The notes beneath the pieces are model-generated. The model was not told the origin of the DNA and ran no database searches. It saw nothing but the letters and a program-made list of their open reading frames with translations. This document shows, one piece after another, positions 53,571 to 63,898 of a stretch of DNA of 64,000 nucleotides. Each line of letters opens with the position of its first letter. Positions within the stretch are counted from its first letter, which is position 1. The DNA is taken from NCBI RefSeq assembly GCF_023898315.1, contig NC_064615.1, positions 734,559,450-734,623,449 on the forward strand. The letters are read 5' to 3'. The position numbers and the translations under genes were made by a program. The stretch comes from Schistocerca nitens (taxonomy: Eukaryota; Arthropoda; Insecta; Orthoptera; Acrididae).

Positions 53571-55468
53571 ATGCCCCTCGCAGCGAGCGAAGTTTGTGAG
53601 CTCAATTTTGATTCACCGAACACACTTCGCGAGCTATCTATTAATGTGGATAACCCGGAAGTGATGATTGTCAGTCCTCCGACTGAAAAAGAATATTATG
53701 TTTGAGACAGACGAAGAAAAGAAATGTGGAAAACAGAAGAAATGAAGAGACAGGTATCGCGGCTGTATTGCTTTTACGTGCATCTCGGTGTTATGTTTGC
53801 TGTGCACAACCAAGGAAGATGATCTTTCATAGACTGTTGTCAGGGTCTACCCATTCGGGAACTTTCTTAAGCAGGGAAACCTTGGAAAACCTCTTAAGCT
53901 TAGACCCCCAGCCTACGATACATAGGAGATAGGAAAGCCTATAGAAGAACAAAATTAATTTTGACATTTGTCTTTAAAGAAAAGATAGGGATCAATTTGT
54001 CTCACAATTTGGAAAAAGGTAGTTTGTGCCTCTAGCAAAAAAAAAAACTTTTTACAATAAATAACGTGAATTTGCGTTTTACAATCTTGCTCCTAGTACA
54101 ATATCTTGCGGTGCTAAACTCCCCCGGGTCTTGCATGTCCCCGACGTCCACATTTGTAGTCGGTCTTCTACGCGGCCCCCTTTGTAGTAGATCTTCTACG
54201 CGGCCCACAATGGGAAGAGTAGAAGGAACCGGGATACTCGAATTGACATGCAACATTCATTCCCAAAAGAATTAGCAGTGAACAAAAAGGAAACTCTTCC
54301 TGTAAGAGAACTGATTAGGTTGCACCGTCCAAGATTCTCCTTTTTGAAAGCAAAATCCTTATGGCTTCATGGATCCTTTTTGTTACGACGTACTTCAATG
54401 AATTTAACTCTTAATTAATGATGTTGCCAAAAGCATCATACGATTTACTTTCGTTTGAATACTCCTTTTGACTTTGCCTCCCCACTGGTACTTATAAGTC
54501 CAAACGCTTTAACAGATTTTCTATGACTGATTTGTCCTTCGTAATTTAAAGGATTCATGTAACTTACTATAGATTTTGGATTCAAATCATCGAATAATGG
54601 AAAGTGTAGTTCATTTTATACCAGACATCATCCATATTCCATTAATAAGTCATATAATTTAGCTATCCTCAAAACCTTTTATTCTAAACACATATATTTC
54701 TTCGCTTTAGTGCTGAATTGTAAAATTTATTAGCATTGAGGAATGCGGATTCGCTTCTTTCATTTTCTCTCTGATTCATACTGCGTTCATCCATGCGCAT
54801 CTATGGAACTGGATTTTTCAAACAGAATTCCCAAACGAACACAAACCATTTAACAACTATTAATTCTATAAATATTAATAATTTTAAAAACTCTTAACTC
54901 CTAATTGTGACACTTATTCCTTTTAAAGTTCAACCTGAATGAGTTTATTCTCGCGCTTGGTGCGAGTCTCTTATAAAGCATATCTGTGTCGTCTCTATCG
55001 ATTTTAATTCTCGCGCCGACGTCAACTGTTTTGCGCGGGAAATTGTCTTTGCGGCGTTAACTGTCACTCACGATTCACTACCACAACACATCCCTTCTCA
55101 CGTTTATACATCTAAGCGTTCACATGAGATTATATCTGAATATTCACTTTGAACCTTTTTTTTTTGATTATTCAGCGTCCTTTTGCGGGAAACATTTCAT
55201 TTTTCTCGCAGGTCAGTCAGATACTTTATACATCTTGATCACATTAGCAAAGCTAAAGTCCTATGTTCACTCAAACCACAGGTGAAGCCTATCTCCACTA
55301 TCCTTTTTACAACATCCAATAATAATAATTAGTCACTATTTCTATATTCTATGTCATTGATTAACTATTTCATTTTAAATGTTTTTAACACTACACACAC
55401 ACAGTTTATGGTTATATTTTTTACGAGTGTTCATCTCTGGCACTCGGAACACTATTCCTCCCTATCTT
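53571..55468 (-). other. Noncoding 3' interior of the LTR element
   Basis: 1.9 kb between the pol stop and the 3' LTR with no long frame on either strand, thus no env. Next to the LTR the minus strand reads GCGAGGGGCAT, a short purine-rich tract that may be the plus-strand primer. A 24-bp-spaced repeat TCTTCTACGCGGCCC occurs near 54164 and 54188. Confidence 0.6.
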
Positions 55469-58400
55469 CTAATCCTCATTATATCTTTTTAAGTCGTTAT
55501 GAGGAAATAACCCTTTTATTTTGTTCGATCCCGGGTATGCTAACAGATAAGCTCCAGGATTCGGAATTTGTAGGATAAGGTACGGTCCAGTATATAGTAA
55601 CTCCCATTTCTTTATACTTTTCTTTATTACGGATGATTTGGTATGTCGTTTTACCAGTACCTTCTCTCCGACATGGTATGTTTGTACCCTCTTGATCAAC
55701 TTGTCATATCGTTGTTTTCTTTGATCAGCCTTTCTCGTCATATTTATGATAGCTTGTCTTATTTTTTCTTCCCAAGGCATCTCAGTTTCCTGAGTTTTGG
55801 GGATATGGTCAGTCCAGAAGTTTTCCTCTTTTGCTTCGAACATCAATTCACGAGGGGTATATCCAGTTGAGGAGTGGGGCATGTTATTGTATATTTGCTC
55901 AAACTCTTCCACATAATTTGCCCACGCAGTTTGCTTATTATGGCAATACGTCCTCATAAATCGATTGAATTCTCTAAAAATCCTCTCCACCAAATTGCCT
56001 TGTGGGTGGTAAAATGATGTTAATATGTGTTTCACACCGATTTGAGACAAAGTCTGCTTCCACCGGAGTCCCGTGAATATTTTAGCATTGTCAGTTATGA
56101 TCGCCTTTGGTGTACCAACATGTGGAATATAATCTCTTATCAATCTTAATACAATTACTTTGGCTGTAGCCGTCTTTATTGGGTATAGCTTTACGTATTT
56201 CGTGCACACATCAAGAAATGCTAACACATATTTAATACCACCTCTTGAAGTAGGTAACGGTCCACACAGATCGCACGAAATTAATCCTTTTGGTTCTTGT
56301 ACTAATATAGAGCATAATGGGTGCTTAGTTCCCTTTGAATCTGGCTTTGTTTTTTGACATATTATGCACCTCTTTAAGATCTCATGCACTCTGCGCTTTA
56401 TGTTGGGAAAATAACAGTATCCACTTATCTTGTCTGCACATTTTATCGCACCAAAATGTCCCCAGGTTAAATGAGTGAACCATACCAGTTTCTCTATTTG
56501 TGCCTCCGGTATACAAACACACCAACGGACTTTGTTTGTCCTTCCACAGCGGAAAAATAATACGCCGTTTACCAACTTATAATAATTTGTGATTTGATCC
56601 GAAGGTTGCTGTTGTACCTTTTGAATGACACTTCCCCATTGAGCATCCTTTTTCTGTAACTGGGCCATATGAACACACAGATTGACATAGTACGTCTTAA
56701 AGGGATTTTCCTGCAGCAGCAATACAGGGAATTCTGAGTAATTATTTACTTCAATCTCTTTGGTTAAACCCTGTGGTGACCTTGATAGAGCGTCCGCAAT
56801 AATGTTTTGCTGCCCTGAGACATGTACGATCTTAAATTGGTATTGTTGCCGAGCGAGAGTCCATCTAGCGAGTCTGGGGTGTAACAGTTTACACGTTTGT
56901 AAAAATGTTAATGATTGGTGATCGCCGGCCGAAGTGGCCGTGCGGTTAAAGGCGCTGCAGTCTGGAACCGCAAGACCGCTACGGTTGCAGGTTCGAATCC
57001 TGCCTCGGGCATGGATGTTTGTTATGTCCTTAGGTTAGTTAGGTTTAACTAGTTCTAAGTTCTAGGGGACTAATAACCTCAGCAGTTGAGTCCCATAGTG
57101 CTCAGAGCCATTTTTTGATTGGTGATCGCAATATACGATAGTCTTCGATCCATATAAATAATAATGAAATTTTTTAAATCCCCAGACGACCGCAAGAGCC
57201 TCTAATTCTGTCGTCGTGTACGATCGTTCACAGTTGGACAAAACACGACTAGCAAACGCAATAGGACAAAAGGTAAGCTGTCCATTTATCTTGCGTACTT
57301 GGAAAAGGCACGCTCCAAGACCCACATTTGACGAATCTGTTGACAAGTAGAATTCCTCTTGCATGTCCGGATGGTACAAAAGCGGTGCGTTTACTAATTG
57401 CTTCTTTATCTCTTCAAATGCTTCTTGACACTCTAATGTCCAGAGCCATGGCACATCCTTCTTCAGCAAACTATTTAGAGGTGCCGCATTCATGGCCTGA
57501 TTCGTTATAAATCTTCTAAAAAATGAGGCAAGACCCATAAACCCTTTTAACTGCCTCCTATTTCTTGGCGATGGAAACTTACTAATCGCAATTAGCTTCT
57601 CCTTGGTCGGTAAAATTCCCTTTGCGTCAATCATATGCCCCAGGAACTTGAATCTATTCAGTGCAAAATGGGATTTCTGTAGGTTAGCAGTTATTCCCAT
57701 GGTTTTGAACACGTCCAATACCCGACTCAGCAAGGTGATATGCTCCTCCCATGTCTTCGATGCAATAAGCATGTCATCCACAAATACTGTTATCCTGCTT
57801 CTTAGTTCTGGGCCTAATGCATAATCTAGCGCTGCTATAAAGATTCCAGCACTAATGTTGAGTCCGAAAGGAACTACAGTAAATTGGTAACTTCTTCCTG
57901 CATAAATGAAAGCTGTATATTTCCTTGATACCTCATCCAGCTTGACTTGCCAATAAGAACTCCGCAAATCGATGCTCGTCAAATACTGGACATCCTGGAA
58001 CCGTTGTATCAGTTCGTCTATGTTTTCTGGATGTGTCCTCACTGGAATTATGATTTTGTTTATTTCCCGGGCGTCGAGTACCAGTCTCACAGTTCCATTT
58101 GCTTTTGGCACTACCAACAATGGGGAGCAGTATGGGCTTGTAGAGGGTTCGATCAAACCCCATTTCAACATGCGATCTATTTCTTTTTGAACTTGAGCCT
58201 TTAACCTCCAGGGAACAGGATAGAATGTTCGACAATATGTTTCGTGCGGCTTAACGTAGAGATGGCATATGTATCCTTTAATCACTCCTGGCCTCTCATC
58301 AAACACGTTTTCATACACTAATAATAATTCTTTGAGCTGCTTCTTCTGATCTTCAGTGATGCAGTCAGATTCATTTAACTTCTCATACACTAATTGACCG

Positions 58401-59080
58401 AAATCTCCTTTGGCTTGGAACTCATTATTTACGTGCCGTTTAGAATTCTGTGCAGTCCTGATTACTTGCACACTGATCCCACTATTATATTTTCTGGTAA
58501 GGCTTTCCTTTTTCAACAAGTCCAACTCAATTTCTTGTTTATTTATATTTAACCAAATTTTTCCTGTTTTAAAATCTATTCTGCATCCGTATTGACGTAG
58601 GCTGTCGACTCCGATAATGCAGTCTACCACCAAATTTTTCACAACAAGGAATGTGCTTAATATTGCTACATTTCCTACTTCTACACTAAGTAGTGACTGC
58701 ACTTTTACATTCGCCGATCGAGCCCCAACGGCGCCTATTATTCTACAATTTTGAACTGGAAAAATTGGTACTCGTCTTACATTTCTGATCTTGTTGAATA
58801 GAGCCTCCGAAATAACATTCGTGGTTGCAGCTGTGTCTAAAACCGCCGTTATAGGTACAGTCTCCAAAATGACTTGCACTTCGGCTACTGCCACCTGTTC
58901 CTTATCTTCATCTTTGGGTTCTAAGTCTTCGGTCAATTCATCTGCCAGTAATCTTCCATCATTATACGTCAGCATGGGTACACATATCCTGTTGCCCCTC
59001 AACCTATTGTTGACCGCTCCTCCGGGGCACGAGTGGGTCCTTACTAGTTTGTTGGATTTTGATTCGCCTGGTGGTTGACA
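55469..59080 (-). pseudogene. Ty3/gypsy pol (PR-RT-RNaseH-IN), interrupted by one SINE
   Basis: Frame open from 59080, overlapping the gag end in the -1 frame; no ATG near its start, so it is probably made as a gag-pol product. Order: aspartic protease with V-L-D-T-A (D-T-A rather than D-T-G), RT with Y-P-V-P-W-R, V-P-F-G-L-N and F-V-D-D, RNase H with L-S-T-D-S-S and, just before the SINE, Y-C-D-H-Q, then integrase (55469-56722) with an H-H/C-C zinc finger, D in I-S-C-D-L-C, D in I-T-D-N-A and E in N-L-V-E-R, and a Y-T-G-P-Y chromatin-binding-like end. The last Asp-Glu spacing is 34. The SINE with its duplication takes 204 bp (68 codons), so frame is kept on both sides; the SINE brings a stop. 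Confidence 0.93.
56926..57115 (+). mobile_element. tRNA-derived SINE, family 1, copy 13 (in pol), TTAAAGGCGC subfamily
   Basis: Forward copy, antisense to pol, with a perfect 14-bp target duplication TGATTGGTGATCGC (56912-56925, 57116-57129). It shares the diagnostic GCGGTTAAAGGCGCTGC head with 28623-28825 and differs from it at only about three positions. It lies in the RNase H coding region. Confidence 0.95.
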
Positions 59081-61221
59081 TCATCCGTCACTTCGGTAAT
59101 CACCGGTTGATTCGTAGATGTCCGTCCCCACTGATGTTGGTTATTTGAGTTTATTCCCCCCGGTTGGTTCCACTTTCTATTACCGTTATTGTTCCATGCT
59201 TGGGGTCTGAAATTCCTTTCGTTTCCCCATACGGGATTGTATCTTTTCCCATTCCTGTTATTCCTTGGATAGCCCCTCGCAAGACTATTGCCGGTATTAT
59301 TGTTGAGATTTTGAGGGGTTTCTCCATTATTTATCGATCTCTGTGCGTTCCCTTGCCTACCATTAGCCGGAGGTTCTATCTCCCTATATTGGAATCTGCT
59401 ATTACGCGCTTTCTGGCTGTTCTCTTCTATAATGTCTATATGATCTAACGTCGTGAGGAACGACTCCAGGTCTTTATCGTTGCCGTAAATTAATTGATTC
59501 CGGATGCTAGTTGGTAATCTTGCCTTAAGTATGTTTATTATGTCTGGCAAAGGCATAGGTCTGTCCCAATATCTTGTTTTATTTATATATTTTTCAAAAT
59601 ATTTCCTAAGGCTTCCCTTCGAAAAAGAGAAAGGCTCGGGGTAGAGCACCTCCTGCCTTAGGCGTTCCTGTACTCCTTCTGACCAGAATTTCGCTAAAAA
59701 CGCTTTTTCAAAATCTTCATACGTCGAGCAAACAGAAGTCATGTCCGAGGCCCAGATCGCCCCCGAACCTTGTATATACCCAGTAACGAAACTGATCTTC
59801 TGCCACTCCGACCAATTTCTGGGTAGCACTCCTCTAAAACTTCGAATAAAAACAATCGGATGGACCCCCCTTTTGTCAGTGTTAAAAATCTGAAATTGCC
59901 GATGCTTTATCATTTTTTCTTCGGCATGACAAAGGCTTTCGTAATCTCCATCCGCTAGGACATCACGCGAACAACTAGCTCGTGGCAATTTGATATTCGA
60001 GTTACTTACACATGTCGGTATTGTGTGCGAATGTGCAGTAACTGGGTCTATAGTCGCTGACAACTTCTGCTGTCGACCTGTATTCATTTGTTCTGAGCCT
60101 TGTTGTGAAACGCGTATCGATTCTTCGATCGTTTGTTTCCAATGCTCGAGATCATCACCTAACTGCTGTCGCACTTCCTCAAGTCCTTTCGCAAACAAAT
60201 TCTCTTCGTGTTTGGCGCGTAGACTCTGGAATGCTGCTTTAGCATTTTGCTCAACGTTTTCACACATTAGCCTTTTGTTTTCTAATGTGATTTCGGATAA
60301 TTTACCCGTTAATACATTAATCTGGTGGTCAATAACGTCTTGACGTTCTGTCAGATGTTCCACACTTTCCTTTAGGTTCGTCTGCGTACGTGCCAATTCA
60401 GGAAGTTGCGCAATTGCACATGACATGGCATCTTGCTTTTGTACTAACTGCGGAACCATTTCCACCTGTTCGCGTACGGTATCTATCTTAATGGCCACAT
60501 ACTCCTTCATTTCTACACGTACACGTTGAGTAGATTCCTCACATTGAGCTTTAACCAATTCTATTTGTGCAGTTAATTTTCGTTCCGTCTCTTCGGCCTG
60601 ATCTTTTAGTTCCTTTGTCTTTTCCTCTATCCGCTGCTCTAATTCGGAAAAACTGGCCTGTAAGTGCTGCTTAATCTCAGCTTTCAAATTTTCCTGCCCT
60701 TCAGTGACTGAAGCTAATTTTGTATTCAAATGGTTTTGCCCTTCAGTAACTGAGGCTAACTTCGCATTAATGTCGGTTTGCAAATTTTCCTGCCCTTCAG
60801 TAACTGAGGCTAATTTTGTATTCAATTGGTTTTGCCCTTCAGTAACTGAGGCTAATCTCGCATTAATGTCGGTTTGCAAATTTTCCTGCCCTTCAGTAAC
60901 TGAGGCTAATTTTGTATTCAATTGGTTTTGCCCTTCAGTAACTGAGGCTAATCTCGCGTTAATATCGGTTTTCATATTATTCATACTCTCGGTTATCATT
61001 TGCATCTGTCTCATTATAATTACTAATGGATCTAATCCATGTTGCATCCCTGCTGTTACATCTCCAGCCGTGTCTACCGGGCGTTCTATTGCGCTATCTG
61101 TAGCGATCGGTTCTACAACACTTCTTACTACCTCATTATCGTCGGTGCTCACAGCTGAAGGCTGTTGCGTGTTGCTCTGCTCTGCTTGACTCATCTTAAA
61201 CATTGCCCTAGTTAAAACCAT
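59044..61221 (-). CDS. Ty3/gypsy Gag, intact
   Basis: 725 codons, ATG at 61221-61219, TAG at 59046-59044. The N-terminal 85 residues are polar; residues about 85-180 hold six copies of L-A-S-V-T-E-G-Q in 16-residue units (a 96-bp DNA period), followed by a long Glu/Gln/Lys-rich probable coiled coil to about 330. The capsid-like region (around 440-600) has P-R-N-W-S-E-W, F-V-T-G-Y and F-W-S-E-G-V-Q. The C-terminus is Asn/Gly/Arg-rich, with no C-C-H-C zinc knuckle, so RNA binding is presumably by the basic tail. Gag forms the cytoplasmic particle. The first six codons lie in the tandem duplication. Confidence 0.95.
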   Translation of the reverse strand: MVLTRAMFKMSQAEQSNTQQPSAVSTDDNEVVRSVVEPIATDSAIERPVDTAGDVTAGMQHGLDPLVIIMRQMQMITESMNNMKTDINARLASVTEGQNQLNTKLASVTEGQENLQTDINARLASVTEGQNQLNTKLASVTEGQENLQTDINAKLASVTEGQNHLNTKLASVTEGQENLKAEIKQHLQASFSELEQRIEEKTKELKDQAEETERKLTAQIELVKAQCEESTQRVRVEMKEYVAIKIDTVREQVEMVPQLVQKQDAMSCAIAQLPELARTQTNLKESVEHLTERQDVIDHQINVLTGKLSEITLENKRLMCENVEQNAKAAFQSLRAKHEENLFAKGLEEVRQQLGDDLEHWKQTIEESIRVSQQGSEQMNTGRQQKLSATIDPVTAHSHTIPTCVSNSNIKLPRASCSRDVLADGDYESLCHAEEKMIKHRQFQIFNTDKRGVHPIVFIRSFRGVLPRNWSEWQKISFVTGYIQGSGAIWASDMTSVCSTYEDFEKAFLAKFWSEGVQERLRQEVLYPEPFSFSKGSLRKYFEKYINKTRYWDRPMPLPDIINILKARLPTSIRNQLIYGNDKDLESFLTTLDHIDIIEENSQKARNSRFQYREIEPPANGRQGNAQRSINNGETPQNLNNNTGNSLARGYPRNNRNGKRYNPVWGNERNFRPQAWNNNGNRKWNQPGGINSNNQHQWGRTSTNQPVITEVTDDVNHQANQNPTN
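60733..61020 (-). repeat. 96-bp tandem repeat within gag
   Basis: GTTTTGCCCTTCAGTAACTG recurs at 60733, 60829 and 60925, a period of 96 bp or 32 residues, itself two related 16-residue halves. Copies differ little, indicating recent expansion or homogenisation. Confidence 0.9.
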
Positions 61222-61624
61222 ATAAATGTTCTACAGTCAAGATTTATATATATCTCCCTCCACACAATAACAGTTTCATATATTACTTATATATTTAAAT
61301 GCAACTAGGGCAGGTCCAACTACGTCTGGTATGAACACAATTAGTCAATGTTCAAATCTACGTCTACTTCCAGCATACAAGCAAGCTTTAGTAAAAAAAA
61401 AATTACAGATCTGTTGCCCTAGTTAAAACCATATAAATGTTCTACAGTCAAGATTTATATATATCTCCCTCCACACAATAACAGTTTCATATATTACTTA
61501 TATATTTAAATGCAACTAGGGCAGGTCCAACTACGTCTGGTATGAACACAATTAGTCAATGTTCAAATCTACGTCTACTTCCAGCATACAAGCAAGCTTT
61601 AGTAAAAAAAAAATTACAGATCTG
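61203..61624 (-). repeat. Perfect 211-bp tandem duplication at the gag start
   Basis: Units 61203-61413 and 61414-61624 read identically. The unit spans the leader just upstream of gag plus the first six gag codons, so the outer unit carries a copy of the gag start. Confidence 0.95.
61403..61432 (-). other. Nine-codon upstream ORF copied from the gag start
   Basis: In the outer duplicate ATG GTT TTA ACT AGG GCA is the same as the gag start, then ACA GAT CTG TAA ends it. Ribosomes scanning from the LTR would meet this ATG, in identical context, 211 bp before the real one. Effect on Gag level is inferred. Confidence 0.85.
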
Positions 61625-61774
61625 GCCTTAATTTTCTGCGCCCTGCATGCTGTTTATTCGTAGACCCCACTAATTCAGCTGCGAGTATTTCTTCTCTTTT
61701 TTCCAAGTTAGGTTGTCTCGTCGTCGTTCACATGAAACAAAGAACAAAACTATTTTAACAACGTCCAAAAACGT

Positions 61775-61794
61775 GTCCTGTCACGGATTGGCCA
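61775..61794 (-). promoter_or_regulatory. tRNA primer binding site
   Basis: One base after the 5' LTR the minus strand reads TGGCCAATCCGTGACAGGAC. TGG pairs with the CCA end of a tRNA, and CCGTGACAGGAC resembles the PBS of tRNA-Arg-primed elements (412/mdg1 type), with two extra bases. Primer identity is tentative. Confidence 0.6.
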
Positions 61795-61795
61795 T

Positions 61796-62883
61796 TCTAA
61801 TTATAACTCTTTCTTATTATTGTTTTGTGATGTTTTGAATCGTGATGAAAATCTTTGTGTGTTGAATGCAGCTTGCCGCTAACTTGGTGTAATGTTTGTC
61901 TGTACAGAAGTGTATCTGTCGTCTTTATCGTTCCTTCACTCTCACACTTGAATCAGTACAGTAAAGTCAGGGCTTCGTGTATTATGATTGGCTGATCCGT
62001 AAAAGGACAGACAAACAATTATACTACTGGAGGATTCTAAGTAATTTCTAGAATTACATTCACTCTCTCTCTCTCTCTCTCTCTATAATTTATCTGTGTA
62101 CAATGAAAATATATTACTTGAGATCAGCCTCGTCGAATCTCTGGTAGAGCCCCTCGTCTTAATATTCAGCGGCAGTTTTGCTAGAAAAGATCTTTACGTT
62201 TGTTATTATTATTAAGCGCTGCATTCAGTTGGGAAAATCGATCGTTTGAACAATCCGTTCAATTTACGACAGATCTAATATTTCAGATGTGGACGAAGCC
62301 TTTTTGGACGATTTGTAAAACTCATAGATTGCAGGTTCTCTTCGTCACAGCTGAAACTTCCCAATTAATTACAGGCCCAGACAATCATCAATGATTCATA
62401 CAGAGAACTCATTCTTCATTCACTCTGTAATAAAATGTTCACAAACCTGATTTCAGATGAACGGTTTATATTAAATCCTTTGTTGTACAGATTCCGTTTT
62501 CTAGTATTTTAAATCTCAAGAGATTTATTTTCACAGGTTTATTATTTCTTTATGTCTCCCACTAGCGGCACAAATTTCCCTTGTTCGCTTTAATGCGAAG
62601 AAGAGTACCCAAAAACTTCTTTAACAATCCGATTTTGGAAAAAGATCCGTTCTCTCCCTCTCTCTATCCCAACTATAATAACCATGGAGCATACATATCT
62701 CTACCTCTGTTGTTCCAGAGAATAAACGTACTAGAAAACTACCTTGGCGTCGACGAGCTGTCGGCGCATATCTTACTAGAAAATCTGATCAGATACTTTT
62801 TAAACGTAAATAAATATGGATGATTTGATTAATCATTATTAATTAGTGCGTGGTAGAGGGTAATTTTCCGTGGGGATATTACA
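61796..62883 (-). repeat. 5' LTR (1088 bp)
   Basis: TGTAATATCCCC ... AATTAGA on the minus strand, followed by TAGT in the flank. Contains the promoter by position; no certain TATA box was picked out. Confidence 0.95.
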
Positions 62884-62887
62884 TAGT

Positions 62888-63895
62888 CTCGAGTCTGAAA
62901 AGGATACCGGAATGGCATACACTGTCGTAGGTTTTATCTTGGTCGATGGAGACAAATATAGCGGATTTACTGGAGTGCATCTCCTGGAGAGGGGGGGGGG
63001 GAGATGAGTGAGGTGCAGGAGCTGGTCATCAGAGGAAAAATTGGGACAGAAGCCACACTGTTTAATGGAAATGTGGGGTGTTGGTCTCCATATTGATGGA
63101 TGCGTAGGGAGAAAATGGAATAAAATACCTTGCTAAACACAGATGTGAGGTAGATGGGATGTTGAGATAGTAACCTCTGGAGAGGATAGAGGTGTAAAGG
63201 GTAGAAAGGAGAAGAGGCATTCTTTGAGGTGGCGATAAGTAAGGTCGTGACCAGGGGAAGTGCTGTATTATTTTGGATATTTGTTTTATGTCGTGTGCCG
63301 TGATTGGTGTATTTAATTCAGTTTGTTGTATGTTCTCCAAGCACTGGAAGCTGGGATTTAGGGGTGGGACAGCGGTATCTGTACGTTTGTGGATGTTAGG
63401 GAAAACTGAGTAATCAAAATGAGGGTCGTCATGGAGAAGACGTCAGAGGGACAGGATGCAAAATGTTTAGCTTTGCTCAGATTACCAGGTAAGGGATGTT
63501 TGTTGTGGAGAAGCGAGGTAAATGCCAGTGGGTCGACGGAATGCTTTCCAGCACTTGGAAGACATAATTTCGAGTATGGTGTCGAATCTGGCGCATATCT
63601 GGCTCCAGTCCAGTCATTTTATTTCATTTAATAAATTCCTGATGTGTGTCTTTATTTGCTGGTGGCGAGAATATCCCGGTCACGAGCCTGCAAGAAGGAA
63701 CAGTACACACAACAGGATTCTCAGAGGAGTATTAGGGCTTGTGGGGATGAGGTCTGGGACAACGACATACACCCTTGGTACGAATGTGGGTGGATATAGT
63801 GTGTGACAAGGTGTGCTGCTGGAAGGATGTGCAATGAGGGATATCATCAGGTTGTTGGAAGGTCAGGGGGTGGCTTCCAGTCAGTGTTTCTTTGC
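62888..63895 (-). mobile_element. Jockey-like LINE, upstream part (right of LTR element)
   Basis: Minus-strand RT N-terminal part: frame 63062-63340 with T-P-I-T-A-H-D-I-K and G-Y-Y-L-N, and near 62895-62960 I-D-Q-D-K-T-Y-D-S-V-C-H-S-G, the degenerate first palm motif. Continues at 52480 across the LTR element. Frames are broken. A G run lies at 62993-63002. Confidence 0.75.
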
Positions 63896-63898
63896 ATT

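Larger units (their letters stand above)
52481..62883 (-). mobile_element. Young Ty3/gypsy LTR retrotransposon, 10.4 kb
   Basis: Complete element on the minus strand: 5' LTR 61796-62883, leader with tRNA primer site and a 211-bp tandem duplication, gag 59044-61221, pol 55469-59080 (with a SINE inside), a 1.9-kb noncoding stretch, 3' LTR 52481-53570. Target duplication TAGT (52477-52480, 62884-62887). The LTRs differ at two bases and by one CT unit. No env frame was found. Confidence 0.95.

Noticed and set aside
60704..61189. 161-codon + frame with repeated C-P-S-V-T-E-A-N
   Set aside because: Antisense of the gag tandem repeats.
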